A stretch of 64,000 nt of DNA from Clostridia bacterium (GTDB lineage: Bacteria > Bacillota > Clostridia > TANB77 > CAG-508), in assembly GCA_900754285.1 (NCBI GenBank), contig CAAECB010000034.1:1-64000 (forward strand), read 5' to 3'. Position 1 is the first letter of the stretch. The number at the start of each line of letters is the position of its first letter. Positions 55,583 through 64,000 of this stretch are shown here, piece after piece. The notes beneath the pieces are model-generated. The model ran no database searches. It was given only the letters and a program-made list of their open reading frames with translations, and was not told the origin of the DNA. A program made the position numbers and the translations under genes.

Positions 55583-57547
55583 TTATTTATATAACTTTTC
55601 AAGCACAATAACAAACATTGCATGTGCCCAACCTAATCCAATAACCCAATCAGGTTTTAAAGTATTATTATCAACTTGTTCACCTAAAAAATAATGCTTA
55701 CCACAAGTTTTTACAACAAAATCAAAAGTTTCTTTTGCTTTTTTCTTTTCACCTGATTCCAAATAGTATAATGTTAGCCATAAATTTGCAATTGGCCATG
55801 GATTTCCATTTCTATAATTGTCATCTTCAAAACGTCTGTATCCACCTGTATATGTTCTTAATGACAAATTGATTCTCTCTACAGTATTTAAAATTTTCTT
55901 TTCTTTAGGTTTATATACATTAAATGGTGTAACTGCACCCAATATACTTATATCCATTTTTTTATCTTTTGTATTTCTTACATAAGATTTTTTACTATCA
56001 TCATATAAATTCGTATCTATATATTTTTTTACACCTGCCATTAATCTTTCAATTTCTTTTTCATTTTTCTGTACTTTTTCTTCTTTTAATCTATTATTAT
56101 CAAAATCAGATACATTTTTTCCTAGCACTTTATAAATTTTTAATATTGTTGCAAATGCTGAATAAATTGTTGCTAAAGAATATAAATGAATTCCCTCACA
56201 CATTTCCCATAAATCATAACTTACATGTATTTTACGTTCTTTACCATTTTTTCGTAATTGCTCTTCCATTTCTTCTTTAACTTTATCTTTGTTCAATATT
56301 TCCTCTGCATCTAAATCTAACCAATCTTTTACATAATGCTTTAAAAATGAAATTGCTTTTTCACACATTGGCAATGTATCTTTTAGAAATTTCTCATTTT
56401 TTGTTACTAAATAATGTTCATATACTCCATATATAACACTTGCTGTTTCATCTACTTGATACCCCCATGCTGGAGCTAATTTGCAATCTGTATAAAAACG
56501 TTGTTCCCACATACCATTTTTACTTTGAGTCTTTTTACAAAATATCTTATAAAATTTTTCCGTTTCTTTATCCATATTCAAAATGTCCATGGCTTTTGTT
56601 ATAAAGACTGCATCTCGTGGCCAACAATACGCATATCTTCCACATTGTGTTCTTTCTTCATCAATTTCTGGAGATGCTATTACTCCACCAGTTTCAGAAT
56701 TTGTTAATAATGGAAATAATAATATACTACGTTTATATATTTCATATATTTTTTCATCATAACTACTTTGTGGTTCTTTTAGATTTAAACCATTATGTGT
56801 TTTTACATATTTTCTCCAATATGATTTTACACTTACATATTCTTTAGCAAAATCTATTCTCTTTATTCTATCAATTTCATCCTCTAAATCAGACAAATTA
56901 GCATTTTCACCAACTAATACACAAATATAAATTTCTTTCTTTTCACCTGGTTTTATTATACCTATATCATAACAAACACTACAATCAGCTGACATTCCTA
57001 TATAATCTTTATCTTGAATTTCTCCTCTTTTTATAGTATTTTTACTACCATTAATTTGATGTTTTTCTATATCATATCCTTTAGCAAATGTTGAAACAGA
57101 AAAATCATGTGCATATTGTAACATACCACCATCAACTATTTTTGAACATACCATATTATTTTGGTCTGTTAATAATCCTGAATGTATGTAAAATTTTGTA
57201 TCTAAATCTATTGTTGATTCATTTATAAACAAATATTTTTTTACTAGCACATTTTCTTTCATCAAAATAAAGTCTGTTTGTAACATATGCAAATTAAAAT
57301 ATGTATTAACTACCTCTGTATTTAAAACATTAGTATCTGTATCATAATATTGTTTATAAATATTGTTTATATCGTCATGTAAATAAATCAAATCTGATGT
57401 ATTTATTTTTACTCCAGTATGAAAAAAATCTATATATTGCTTATGATCTTTACATGGAAAATATAATCTTTGCAACTCTCCTTTTTCAGTAAAAGTTGCC
57501 AACATATTTTTGTTACCAATTATTGCTTCATTTAAATATTTATTCAC
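55583..57547 (-). CDS. Glycoside hydrolase family 15 (glucoamylase/dextranase-like)
   Basis: The 654-residue protein has the two-part layout of bacterial GH15 enzymes: an N-terminal beta-sandwich domain (about 1-260) and a C-terminal (alpha/alpha)6 barrel. Barrel landmarks are YAYCWPRDAVFITKAMD, ETASVIYGVYEH, YDLWEMCEGIHLYS (acidic catalytic region), YTGGYRRFEDDNYRNGNPWPIANLW and LGEQVDNNTLKP, GLGWAHAMFV. It has no signal peptide, so it would act on intracellular alpha-glucans, in line with glgP at 14851. It starts at GTG 57547, twelve bases after AGGAGG. The exact linkage specificity is not readable. Confidence 0.88.
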   Translation of the reverse strand: MNKYLNEAIIGNKNMLATFTEKGELQRLYFPCKDHKQYIDFFHTGVKINTSDLIYLHDDINNIYKQYYDTDTNVLNTEVVNTYFNLHMLQTDFILMKENVLVKKYLFINESTIDLDTKFYIHSGLLTDQNNMVCSKIVDGGMLQYAHDFSVSTFAKGYDIEKHQINGSKNTIKRGEIQDKDYIGMSADCSVCYDIGIIKPGEKKEIYICVLVGENANLSDLEDEIDRIKRIDFAKEYVSVKSYWRKYVKTHNGLNLKEPQSSYDEKIYEIYKRSILLFPLLTNSETGGVIASPEIDEERTQCGRYAYCWPRDAVFITKAMDILNMDKETEKFYKIFCKKTQSKNGMWEQRFYTDCKLAPAWGYQVDETASVIYGVYEHYLVTKNEKFLKDTLPMCEKAISFLKHYVKDWLDLDAEEILNKDKVKEEMEEQLRKNGKERKIHVSYDLWEMCEGIHLYSLATIYSAFATILKIYKVLGKNVSDFDNNRLKEEKVQKNEKEIERLMAGVKKYIDTNLYDDSKKSYVRNTKDKKMDISILGAVTPFNVYKPKEKKILNTVERINLSLRTYTGGYRRFEDDNYRNGNPWPIANLWLTLYYLESGEKKKAKETFDFVVKTCGKHYFLGEQVDNNTLKPDWVIGLGWAHAMFVIVLEKLYK

Positions 57548-57617
57548 TTTTTTATTTTTCCTCCTAACTGACGTTTAACGCAGCCAAAATTGTAATTATT
57601 TTTTATTTTTTTCCTTC

Positions 57618-59264
57618 CTAGCCTTCTATAACATCAAGAATTTGACGCTCAAGTTCCTTCATCTTCTCATTAATTCTAAAAATATCCTGATCATGTAACT
57701 CATGATTATTAACATCATCATTAACAGAAGTCTCCATATCTTTCAATTCTTCTTTCAATTTTTCTAATCTCTTAACAACTTCTGTTCTAATATTAATAGG
57801 TAATTTTTTATCAAGAGTATGAACTAAATTGATATTATCTTTATCTAATTCATAAGTATCACCAAAATCTGGAATTGTAACAGGAAGCTTAGTATCTGTA
57901 ACTATTTTTTGTTCTAAAACTTCTTGAGATTCTTCCTCACCATGAATTAAAAAGATATGTTTAGGTTTTTGTATAAAAGAATATATAAAATTCATTAAAC
58001 CTTCTTGATCTGCATGCCCTGAATATCCTTCTATATACTCAATTCTAGCATTTACTGCAATTTCTTCTCCAAAAATTTTTACCTTTTTAGCACCATGAAC
58101 AATGCTATATCCCAAAGTTCCAGGAGCTTGATAACCTACAAACAAAATTGTACTATTAGGATTCCACAAATTATGTTTTAAATGATGTTTTATTCTTCCA
58201 ACTTCACACATACCACTTGCAGAAATAATTATACATGGTTCTTGGCTTTCATTTAAAGCTTTAGATTCATCTGTAGACATTGTAAATTTTAGTCCTGGAA
58301 ATTCTAGTGGATTATCTCCATTCATTATTTCCTTTTGAGTTTCTTCATCAAATAAATCCATATTTTCTCTAAAAACTTCTGTTGCAGAAATTGCCAATGG
58401 ACTATCAACATAAACTGGTGCTCTCATTAATGTACGATATTTATGTCTAAATTCTTCATCTGTTCTTATATCTTTTAACTTATTTAATTCATACAATATC
58501 TCCTGTGTTCTTCCTACAGCAAATGATGGAATTACAACAGTTCCATGATTATCTAAAGTTTCTGATACTATATCCAAAAACATTTCAGCTTTTTCATTAT
58601 TACGTATATGTAATCTGCTTCCATATGTAGATTCCATAACCAAATAATCAGTATCTTCTATCATTGTTGGTGAACTCAAAAGCGGAATATCATTATTACC
58701 AATATCACCTGTAAATACTGTTTTTGTAGTCTTTCCATCTTCATCAACCCACAACTCTATAATACTTGAACCAAGCATATGTCCTGCATCATTAAAACGT
58801 ACATGAATTTGATCTGTTATATCTATTATTTCATCATATTGTACAGCTTCAAATATTTGCAAACATTTTGCTGCTTCTTCTGCTGTATAAAGTGGATCTC
58901 TTGGTTTTTCACCTTTACGCATTCTTTTTCTATTTTTCCATTCAGATTCCATTTCTTGTATATGACCACTATCTGGAAGCATTAATGCACACAAATCACA
59001 TGTTGCTTTATGAGCATAAATTTTATTTTTAAATCCTTCATTATACAATTTTGGTATTCTACCAGAATGATCTATATGTGCATGTGTTAATAATACAAAA
59101 TCTATTTCTTTAGGGTCAAATTCAAATTCTTGAAAGTTTTCTTCTTCCAATTCAGCCTTTCCTTGCCACATACCACAATCTACTAAAAACTTCTTTCCTG
59201 CTGCTTCTACTAAATAATTAGAACCAGTTACAGTTTTTGTTGCTCCTAAAAAAGTAATTTTCAT
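57618..59264 (-). CDS. Metallo-beta-lactamase/beta-CASP ribonuclease
   Basis: The N-terminal MBL fold has FLGATKTVTGSNYLVE and HAHIDHSGRIP (zinc-binding H-x-H-x-D-H), with FNDAGHMLGSS and FTGDIGNND. The beta-CASP insert shows VIPSFAVGRTQEILYEL, then APVYVDSPLA, IIISASGMCEVGR and the final SGHADQEGLM and IFLIHGEEES. This CPSF-73-like class (YhfI/YmdA-related in bacteria, KH-less) processes RNA. A helical C-terminal extension (about 470-548, including VVKRLEKLKEELKDM) follows. It lies downstream of the unknown 529-residue gene and upstream of GH15 on the same strand. Confidence 0.92.
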   Translation of the reverse strand: MKITFLGATKTVTGSNYLVEAAGKKFLVDCGMWQGKAELEEENFQEFEFDPKEIDFVLLTHAHIDHSGRIPKLYNEGFKNKIYAHKATCDLCALMLPDSGHIQEMESEWKNRKRMRKGEKPRDPLYTAEEAAKCLQIFEAVQYDEIIDITDQIHVRFNDAGHMLGSSIIELWVDEDGKTTKTVFTGDIGNNDIPLLSSPTMIEDTDYLVMESTYGSRLHIRNNEKAEMFLDIVSETLDNHGTVVIPSFAVGRTQEILYELNKLKDIRTDEEFRHKYRTLMRAPVYVDSPLAISATEVFRENMDLFDEETQKEIMNGDNPLEFPGLKFTMSTDESKALNESQEPCIIISASGMCEVGRIKHHLKHNLWNPNSTILFVGYQAPGTLGYSIVHGAKKVKIFGEEIAVNARIEYIEGYSGHADQEGLMNFIYSFIQKPKHIFLIHGEEESQEVLEQKIVTDTKLPVTIPDFGDTYELDKDNINLVHTLDKKLPINIRTEVVKRLEKLKEELKDMETSVNDDVNNHELHDQDIFRINEKMKELERQILDVIEG

Positions 59265-59296
59265 AAAAACCTCACTTTCTTTTAACTTAAATTAAG

Positions 59297-60880
59297 TTAT
59301 TCAAACAATTTAATTTTTTTATTAAATTTTATTTGCTTTTCATTTATTTTTTCATTTGTAAAAATTTGCATTTTTTCCTCAAATGCTCCTTCATCAAATA
59401 TTTGCATAAAATATTTTTCTTTATCTTTTGTAATTTTCAATGACAAATCTTCTAATTTTATAACTCTTAACTGCAAAATATTTTTCCAAATTTCATATTC
59501 ATATTCACCAGATTTAGTAATTTCTTGAATTGCCTTTGTTTCTTTAGCTTTTTCCATTACAGTATTCAATATTTCTTTTAATAAATTTTTGCATTCTTCT
59601 ATATTTTCAATTTTTTCAATCACATTATATTGACCATCAAATGGTAAAAGTACATAATATCTAATTTGATATATTAATTCTATAACTTCTTGTTTATTAG
59701 ATACTTTTTCTATTTTCATTTTTAAACATTTCAAAAATATTTTTTGAAAATCTAACAATGTTTTTTCAGTCTCTTGATAAACATCTTCTATTTCCAAATA
59801 TTTCAAATACTTATCTTTTTCTTCTAATTCTTGGACATGTTTTACAAAACTTTTTGGCTTCATTATATTATTTAACTCTTCAATTTTTTTATAAATTTCA
59901 GCTCTTTCTTTTAACATTGTATTTGATAATACACGCATACTAAATATTTTTTTATCTAAAGGCAATTCTTCATTTCTCTTAATATACTCTTTTTGTAACA
60001 AATCTTTATTATTCAATTTATTATCAATGTCTTTTATTTCTTCTAGTAAATTCATTTTTCTTTTTGTTATTTCGCTTACATATGATTGCTTATCATCCAT
60101 AATTTGCAATTCATTTTCTATATTATCTTTATCATAAAAAAAGTTTTGCAAATTTTTCCTATTAAATCTCATATCTAATATAACAGCCAATTTAATAATT
60201 AATTCTACAAATTCATTAGCATTTTCTTTGCCATATTTATTTTGTAAATTAAATAAAAATTCTGAATAATAATCTTTTTGAGCATTTTTTAAATATACCC
60301 AATCTTCTAAAAAAGCATTACCAAGTAAAATTCGTAATATCTGATAAATTAAATTATGTGCTGGACTTTCTATTTCTGTATTTAATGTTGTCCAAGAATA
60401 ACCATTGAAATCACGTAAAGGTTCCACTTTTTGAATTGTATTTCCCGCACTTAATAAGTCTGATAATACTACATTTATTATATAATATTTTTCTTTTATT
60501 AAACTTTCTTTTTTACTTATTTTCCAAATAGTATACAAAAGTTTTCTTTCAATTGGATAACATTCAATCTCTCCATTTTTTTTATCAACATAAAATGTAG
60601 TATTAGGATATATCTTACTCTTACTTGCTTCCATTCTAACTAATTTTATAGATTTACAATCATTTTTTATGATATTTATAAACTCTTTTATATATTCCTC
60701 TTTTGTTTCCACATCTTTTTTTACTGTTTCATAATCTTTATATGAAGTCTCAATTTTATATAATATACTAAGGAGCATACTTTGCACATTTTCTTCAAAT
60801 TTTTTTTGTTCTAATACTAATTCTAATTCATTGTTATAATCTTTTTTTACAAACTTATCCATTAGACTTTCTTTTTTCAT
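59297..60880 (-). CDS. Large uncharacterised helical protein
   Basis: The roughly 527-residue product is almost all-helical and rich in Lys, Glu, Ile and Asn. It has no signal peptide, membrane helix or enzyme motif that I can place. An Ile/Leu-rich middle (KLLYTIWKISKKESL; NLIYQILRILLGNAFLEDW) and a coiled-coil region near residues 265-330 (ITKRKMNLLEEIKDIDNKL) stand out. Start is ambiguous: TTG 60886 or ATG 60880, both behind AAAGGAG. It lies 19 bases after ftsK, so the two may be co-transcribed. Function unknown. Confidence 0.65.
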   Translation of the reverse strand: MKKESLMDKFVKKDYNNELELVLEQKKFEENVQSMLLSILYKIETSYKDYETVKKDVETKEEYIKEFINIIKNDCKSIKLVRMEASKSKIYPNTTFYVDKKNGEIECYPIERKLLYTIWKISKKESLIKEKYYIINVVLSDLLSAGNTIQKVEPLRDFNGYSWTTLNTEIESPAHNLIYQILRILLGNAFLEDWVYLKNAQKDYYSEFLFNLQNKYGKENANEFVELIIKLAVILDMRFNRKNLQNFFYDKDNIENELQIMDDKQSYVSEITKRKMNLLEEIKDIDNKLNNKDLLQKEYIKRNEELPLDKKIFSMRVLSNTMLKERAEIYKKIEELNNIMKPKSFVKHVQELEEKDKYLKYLEIEDVYQETEKTLLDFQKIFLKCLKMKIEKVSNKQEVIELIYQIRYYVLLPFDGQYNVIEKIENIEECKNLLKEILNTVMEKAKETKAIQEITKSGEYEYEIWKNILQLRVIKLEDLSLKITKDKEKYFMQIFDEGAFEEKMQIFTNEKINEKQIKFNKKIKLFE

Positions 60881-60904
60881 TAGCAAAATATCTCCTTTCT
60901 TTAG

Positions 60905-63409
60905 TTATTCCTGTTCTTGATTAGCAAGTTCATTTTTTTCCATTTTTAACTCATTTAATCTATCCAAAGTCATCAAAACTTCTCTAGGTTTACTTCCTTG
61001 GAAGCCAGATATAACTCCTCTTTCTTCCATTTGATCAATAATTCTACCTGCACGAGCATATCCAACTTTAAATCTTCTTTGAATAAATGATGTTGATGCT
61101 TGACCTGTTTCTACTACAGTTTGAATTGCATCCATTAAAAATGGATCTGTTTCATCATCTTCATCAGTTTGTGCTATTTCTTTTTCTGTTTTATTTCCAT
61201 TTTCAATTGTTTCTAATATATCTTCACTATAATTTGCAGTTCCATTTTGTTTTACAAAATCAACAATCTTTTCAACTTCATCATCAGAAACAAATGCACC
61301 TTGTACTCTTACAGGTTTTGGTGCACCTGCTGGGAAAAATAGCATATCACCTTTTCCTAACAACTTTTCTGCACCAACACTATCTATAATAGTTCTAGAA
61401 TCCACTTGAGAAGATACTGCAAATGCTATACGTGATGGAACATTTGCTTTAATTAACCCTGTAATAACATCTACAGATGGTCTTTGTGTTGCAATTACTA
61501 AGTGCATTCCAGCAGCTCTAGCTTTTTGTGCCAAACGACAAATTGCCTCTTCAACATCTTTTGCAGCAACCATCATTAAATCTGCCAACTCATCTACAAT
61601 AATAACAATTTGTGGTAATTTCCCAGAACCTTCTTCTTTTTCTATTGCTTTATTATAGCCTTTTATATCTCTTACACCTTTTTGCGCAAATAAATTATAT
61701 CTATTATCCATTTCTTGAACAGCCCAAGCTAATGCACCTGCTGCTTTTTTAGGATCTGTTACAACTGGAATTAATAAATGTGGTATTCCATTGTAAACAG
61801 AAAGTTCAACTACTTTTGGGTCAACCATTACCATTTTTACTTCACTAGGTTTACTTTTATAAATAATACTTGTAATAATTGTATTTATACAAACACTCTT
61901 ACCAGAACCTGTAGAACCAGCAATTAACAGGTGAGGCATTTTTGCAATATCTGCTAATTGAATATTTCCAGCAACATCTTTTCCTAAAGCTACTGTTAAT
62001 TTTGAAGAACTTTCTCCAAATTCATCACTTTCTAATACTTCCCTTAAGTGAACAGCTTCTTTTTCTTTATTTGGTACCTCTATTCCAACAGCTTGTTTGC
62101 CTGGAATTGGTGCTTCTATACGAATAGTTTCTGCAGCTAAATTTAATGCAATATCATCTGCAAGATTTGCAATTTTACTAACACGAACTCCTTCAGCAGG
62201 TTTTAACTCATATCTTGTAATTGCAGGACCAACAGAAACATTTTCTACTTTAGCAGAAACTCCAAAACTATACAAAGTTTTCTGTAATTTTGCTGCAGTA
62301 TCTGTCAATGCTTTTGCTCCACCTTTTAATGTTTTCTTATTTGCTTTTGAAAGTAACTCTACAGGTGGATATTCATAATGTTCATCTTCTACAATCATTG
62401 CATGTTCAAGTTGTAAAACCTCTTTTGTTTTATCTTGTTTTTGTTCTTCTTCTTGTTTAAACAAATTGCTTTCAATAACATCTGGTTGTATTTCTTGTTT
62501 TTTAGATTTTCTCATTCCTTTTGTCTCTTTTGTAAGTGGTGTAATATCATCTTTACTATGATCATATTTTTTTAATTGTGGATTATCATTTTCGTCTAAC
62601 ATTCTTCCACCAAAATTAATCTTAATTTGATTTTCCATTTCATCTGGATATACATCAGGATGTGCTGCTGGTTTTATTTTTCTTTTTCCTTGATTAGATT
62701 CATTTGTTGGTTGCTCATATTGTTGTTCATATTGCTGATTCATTTGCATTTGTCTATTTTGCATTCTTTCTTGTCTATTTTGCATTTCTTGCATACGAGC
62801 TTCTTTTCTTTCCTCTTTTCTCTGTTGTGATTTTTCAATACTTTGTTGCAAAATATCAGATGTGTGTATACCAAACATAAATACAATCATCAATATTGCT
62901 ACACCAACACTAAAAATAACAGCTCCTACATTTCCTAACAAATTTGATAGAGGTACTGCAATTGCTGCTCCAATTGCTCCTCCTCCAACTCCTGATGTTC
63001 CAATACTATATGCATCTTTTACAACATTTGCTAATTCTTTATTAGCTAATAATTCTCCACTAACTATTTGGAATGTTGCCATTACTGTTGCAATTGTTAT
63101 TAAAAATATTGTATATTGTCCTAATTTATACCACAATTCTTGCCTATCTTCATATACAATTTTAATTGCTACTGCAAATATTCCTATAGGTAATACATAT
63201 CTTATTATTCCTATTAATCCTCCTAAAATTTCAGTTAGTTTTACTCCTATAACTCCTGATTTACCATATATTAAAACAGCAGAAAGAACACTTAAAACAA
63301 ACAAAACAACAATAGCTAAATCTAGCCTTGATGCTTGGTTTTTAGTACTTCTTTTTGCTGCTGTTTTTTTTCCTGTTTGCTTTTTATTATATGTACGTTT
63401 TTTTGCCAT
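60905..63409 (-). CDS. ftsK: FtsK/SpoIIIE DNA translocase
   Basis: The protein pumps chromosome ends through the division or sporulation septum. The N-terminus has four membrane helices (about residues 30-180, for example [19 protein letters not shown]). A Gln/Arg-rich coiled linker follows ([15 protein letters not shown]). The motor domain has Walker [19 protein letters not shown] near residue 500 and Walker [16 protein letters not shown]-terminal gamma domain ([24 protein letters not shown]) recognises KOPS/SRS-like DNA. Length (834 from ATG 63409) is normal. GGAGG lies nine bases upstream of this ATG. Confidence 0.95.
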   Translation of the reverse strand: MAKKRTYNKKQTGKKTAAKRSTKNQASRLDLAIVVLFVLSVLSAVLIYGKSGVIGVKLTEILGGLIGIIRYVLPIGIFAVAIKIVYEDRQELWYKLGQYTIFLITIATVMATFQIVSGELLANKELANVVKDAYSIGTSGVGGGAIGAAIAVPLSNLLGNVGAVIFSVGVAILMIVFMFGIHTSDILQQSIEKSQQRKEERKEARMQEMQNRQERMQNRQMQMNQQYEQQYEQPTNESNQGKRKIKPAAHPDVYPDEMENQIKINFGGRMLDENDNPQLKKYDHSKDDITPLTKETKGMRKSKKQEIQPDVIESNLFKQEEEQKQDKTKEVLQLEHAMIVEDEHYEYPPVELLSKANKKTLKGGAKALTDTAAKLQKTLYSFGVSAKVENVSVGPAITRYELKPAEGVRVSKIANLADDIALNLAAETIRIEAPIPGKQAVGIEVPNKEKEAVHLREVLESDEFGESSSKLTVALGKDVAGNIQLADIAKMPHLLIAGSTGSGKSVCINTIITSIIYKSKPSEVKMVMVDPKVVELSVYNGIPHLLIPVVTDPKKAAGALAWAVQEMDNRYNLFAQKGVRDIKGYNKAIEKEEGSGKLPQIVIIVDELADLMMVAAKDVEEAICRLAQKARAAGMHLVIATQRPSVDVITGLIKANVPSRIAFAVSSQVDSRTIIDSVGAEKLLGKGDMLFFPAGAPKPVRVQGAFVSDDEVEKIVDFVKQNGTANYSEDILETIENGNKTEKEIAQTDEDDETDPFLMDAIQTVVETGQASTSFIQRRFKVGYARAGRIIDQMEERGVISGFQGSKPREVLMTLDRLNELKMEKNELANQEQE

Positions 63410-63454
63410 TTCTATCATCCTCCAAAAGTTGTATCAGTTTCCTATATTTATATT

Positions 63455-63479
63455 CTAGGAAGTTCGGAGAACTTTCCTA
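63455..63479. repeat. Short hairpin repeat, copy 2 of 2
   Basis: CTAGGAAGTTCGGAGAACTT, continuing TCCTA, is a 25-base unit of which copy 1 lies at 51187-51211 (three transitions apart). GTTC-GGA-GAAC is a perfect small palindrome, with AGGAA/TTCCT outside it. It lies between ftsK and the partial gene upstream. Confidence 0.55.
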
Positions 63480-63551
63480 CGATATAAAATAGGAAAAGAA
63501 ACACATACTTTCTACTTCCTATTTATCTTTATAACCTTTATCTTTTGAGCT

Positions 63552-64000
63552 TTATTTTAATTCTTTTCTACTATTTTGAATTGTTTTTATTGTATCTTCC
63601 ATAGAAATTTGCATTAAATTCAAAGCTTCACTCATATTTTTTTCTAATTTTGCCAATGTATCAGTCAAAACATTTTCTGTTCCACCTAATAAATTGTCAG
63701 CATAATCTTTTGTACCTTTTGAAATTTCTCTAGACATTTCATTAGCAGTTTCAATAATTTGTGCTTTTTGGTCATATGCTTTTTTAGTAATTTCATGTTC
63801 ATCAATCATAGCAATAATTCTATTTTCAGCTTCTTTTACTATATCATCAGCTTCTTTTTGAGCCTCAACTAATATACGTTGTCTTTCTTCCTTTACCCAT
63901 TTAGCTTGTTTCAATTCATCAGGAAGTTTCAAACGTATTTCTTTTAATAAATCTAAAATTTCTTCTTTATTTACAACTGTTTTTGCTGAAAATGGTAAAT
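63552..64000 (-). CDS. Coiled-coil membrane-associated protein, 5' end outside the window
   Basis: The frame is open to the window edge (LPFSAKTVVNKEEILDLL precedes the TTG at 63932), so the true start lies beyond 64000. The visible 149 residues include LPDELKQAKWVKEERQRIL and EAQKEADDIVKEAENRI, then a long helical region (NLLGGTENVLTDTLAKLEKN). This pattern matches a common Firmicutes coiled-coil family usually annotated only as ATPase or F0 subunit B-like; actual ATPase activity is doubtful. It is the gene immediately upstream of ftsK. Confidence 0.72.
   Translation of the reverse strand, partial: LPFSAKTVVNKEEILDLLKEIRLKLPDELKQAKWVKEERQRILVEAQKEADDIVKEAENRIIAMIDEHEITKKAYDQKAQIIETANEMSREISKGTKDYADNLLGGTENVLTDTLAKLEKNMSEALNLMQISMEDTIKTIQNSRKELK

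Noticed and set aside
63461..63472. LexA (SOS) box at GTTCGGAGAAC
   Set aside because: Gram-positive LexA sites have GAAC-N4-GTTC orientation; this has the half-sites inverted with a three-base spacer.

Overview
The window is a very AT-rich, gene-dense stretch of a Gram-positive chromosome, most likely from an uncultured gut clostridial lineage (Bacillota). The evidence is the strong AAGGAGG-type ribosome sites, a PASTA-domain class B PBP, LemA/TPM proteins, a sortase, Mini-RNase III, RbgA, IreB-RuvX-YrzB, AdhE and clostridial-style pilin-like proteins. No rRNA operon, CRISPR array or intact prophage is visible. Most genes lie on the minus strand.

Layout: 1-2000 is accessory (insertion-sequence-like repeats, a broken Rpn nuclease gene and an AbiE-type toxin-antitoxin pair). 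2000-6000 holds rsmA, a YraN nuclease, dprA and comM/yifB. 6100-9760 has a PASTA PBP, an Rpn-family protein and a small unknown gene with a clear promoter and palindrome. 9900-19200 has EndoQ, an HD-like protein, RNase HI, TmcAL, a TrhA/hemolysin III protein, glucan phosphorylase, and TPM and LemA proteins. 19376-22380 is a P-type cation ATPase behind a yybP-ykoY (manganese) riboswitch. 22400-27300 has tRNA-Glu, mrnC and rbgA, then an accessory patch with a frameshifted RhuM gene between two copies of the rbgA 5' end, an intact RhuM gene and a nonsense-interrupted integrase. 27500-29700 holds a split GDP-fucose salvage pair. 29700-37200 has a HAM1-like protein, the ruvX cluster, a GAF/degenerate-GGDEF protein, a CpaE/ParA-like protein with AT-hooks, and a cell-wall glucosaminidase. 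37400-50700 has an acyl-CoA ligase, three tRNAs, a Cys/Gly-rich micro-protein, a second dprA, folD, a kinase-like gene, adhE, a pilin-like protein and ligA. 50900-64000 has an XRE regulator, sortase, HIT protein, a short alanyl-tRNA synthetase, gap, GH15, a beta-CASP RNase, an unknown protein, ftsK and a partial coiled-coil gene.

The most striking observation is a recurrent +1 reading-frame jump. Four otherwise intact genes (comM, the fucokinase, the GDP-fucose pyrophosphorylase and a pilin-like protein) are each split at an in-frame CGG codon. In all four the conserved protein continues exactly if the C is skipped and the next codon is read as GGN (glycine). My by-eye scan of every ccg/cgg in the window found no other in-frame CGG codon in a real gene. 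This fits CGG being an unassigned or starved codon that triggers programmed +1 frameshifting, or CGGN being read as a four-base glycine codon. It is not the pattern expected of random decay or sequencing error. Three other broken genes (two Rpn/RhuM frameshifts and the integrase stop) do not involve CGG and look like ordinary decay.

A second notable structure is a family of four dispersed hairpins. Their stems differ in sequence but keep their pairing around an almost constant loop (GGGGACGGACTC). Three sit within 8 bases of the 3' end of a gene and the fourth 66 bases past one.
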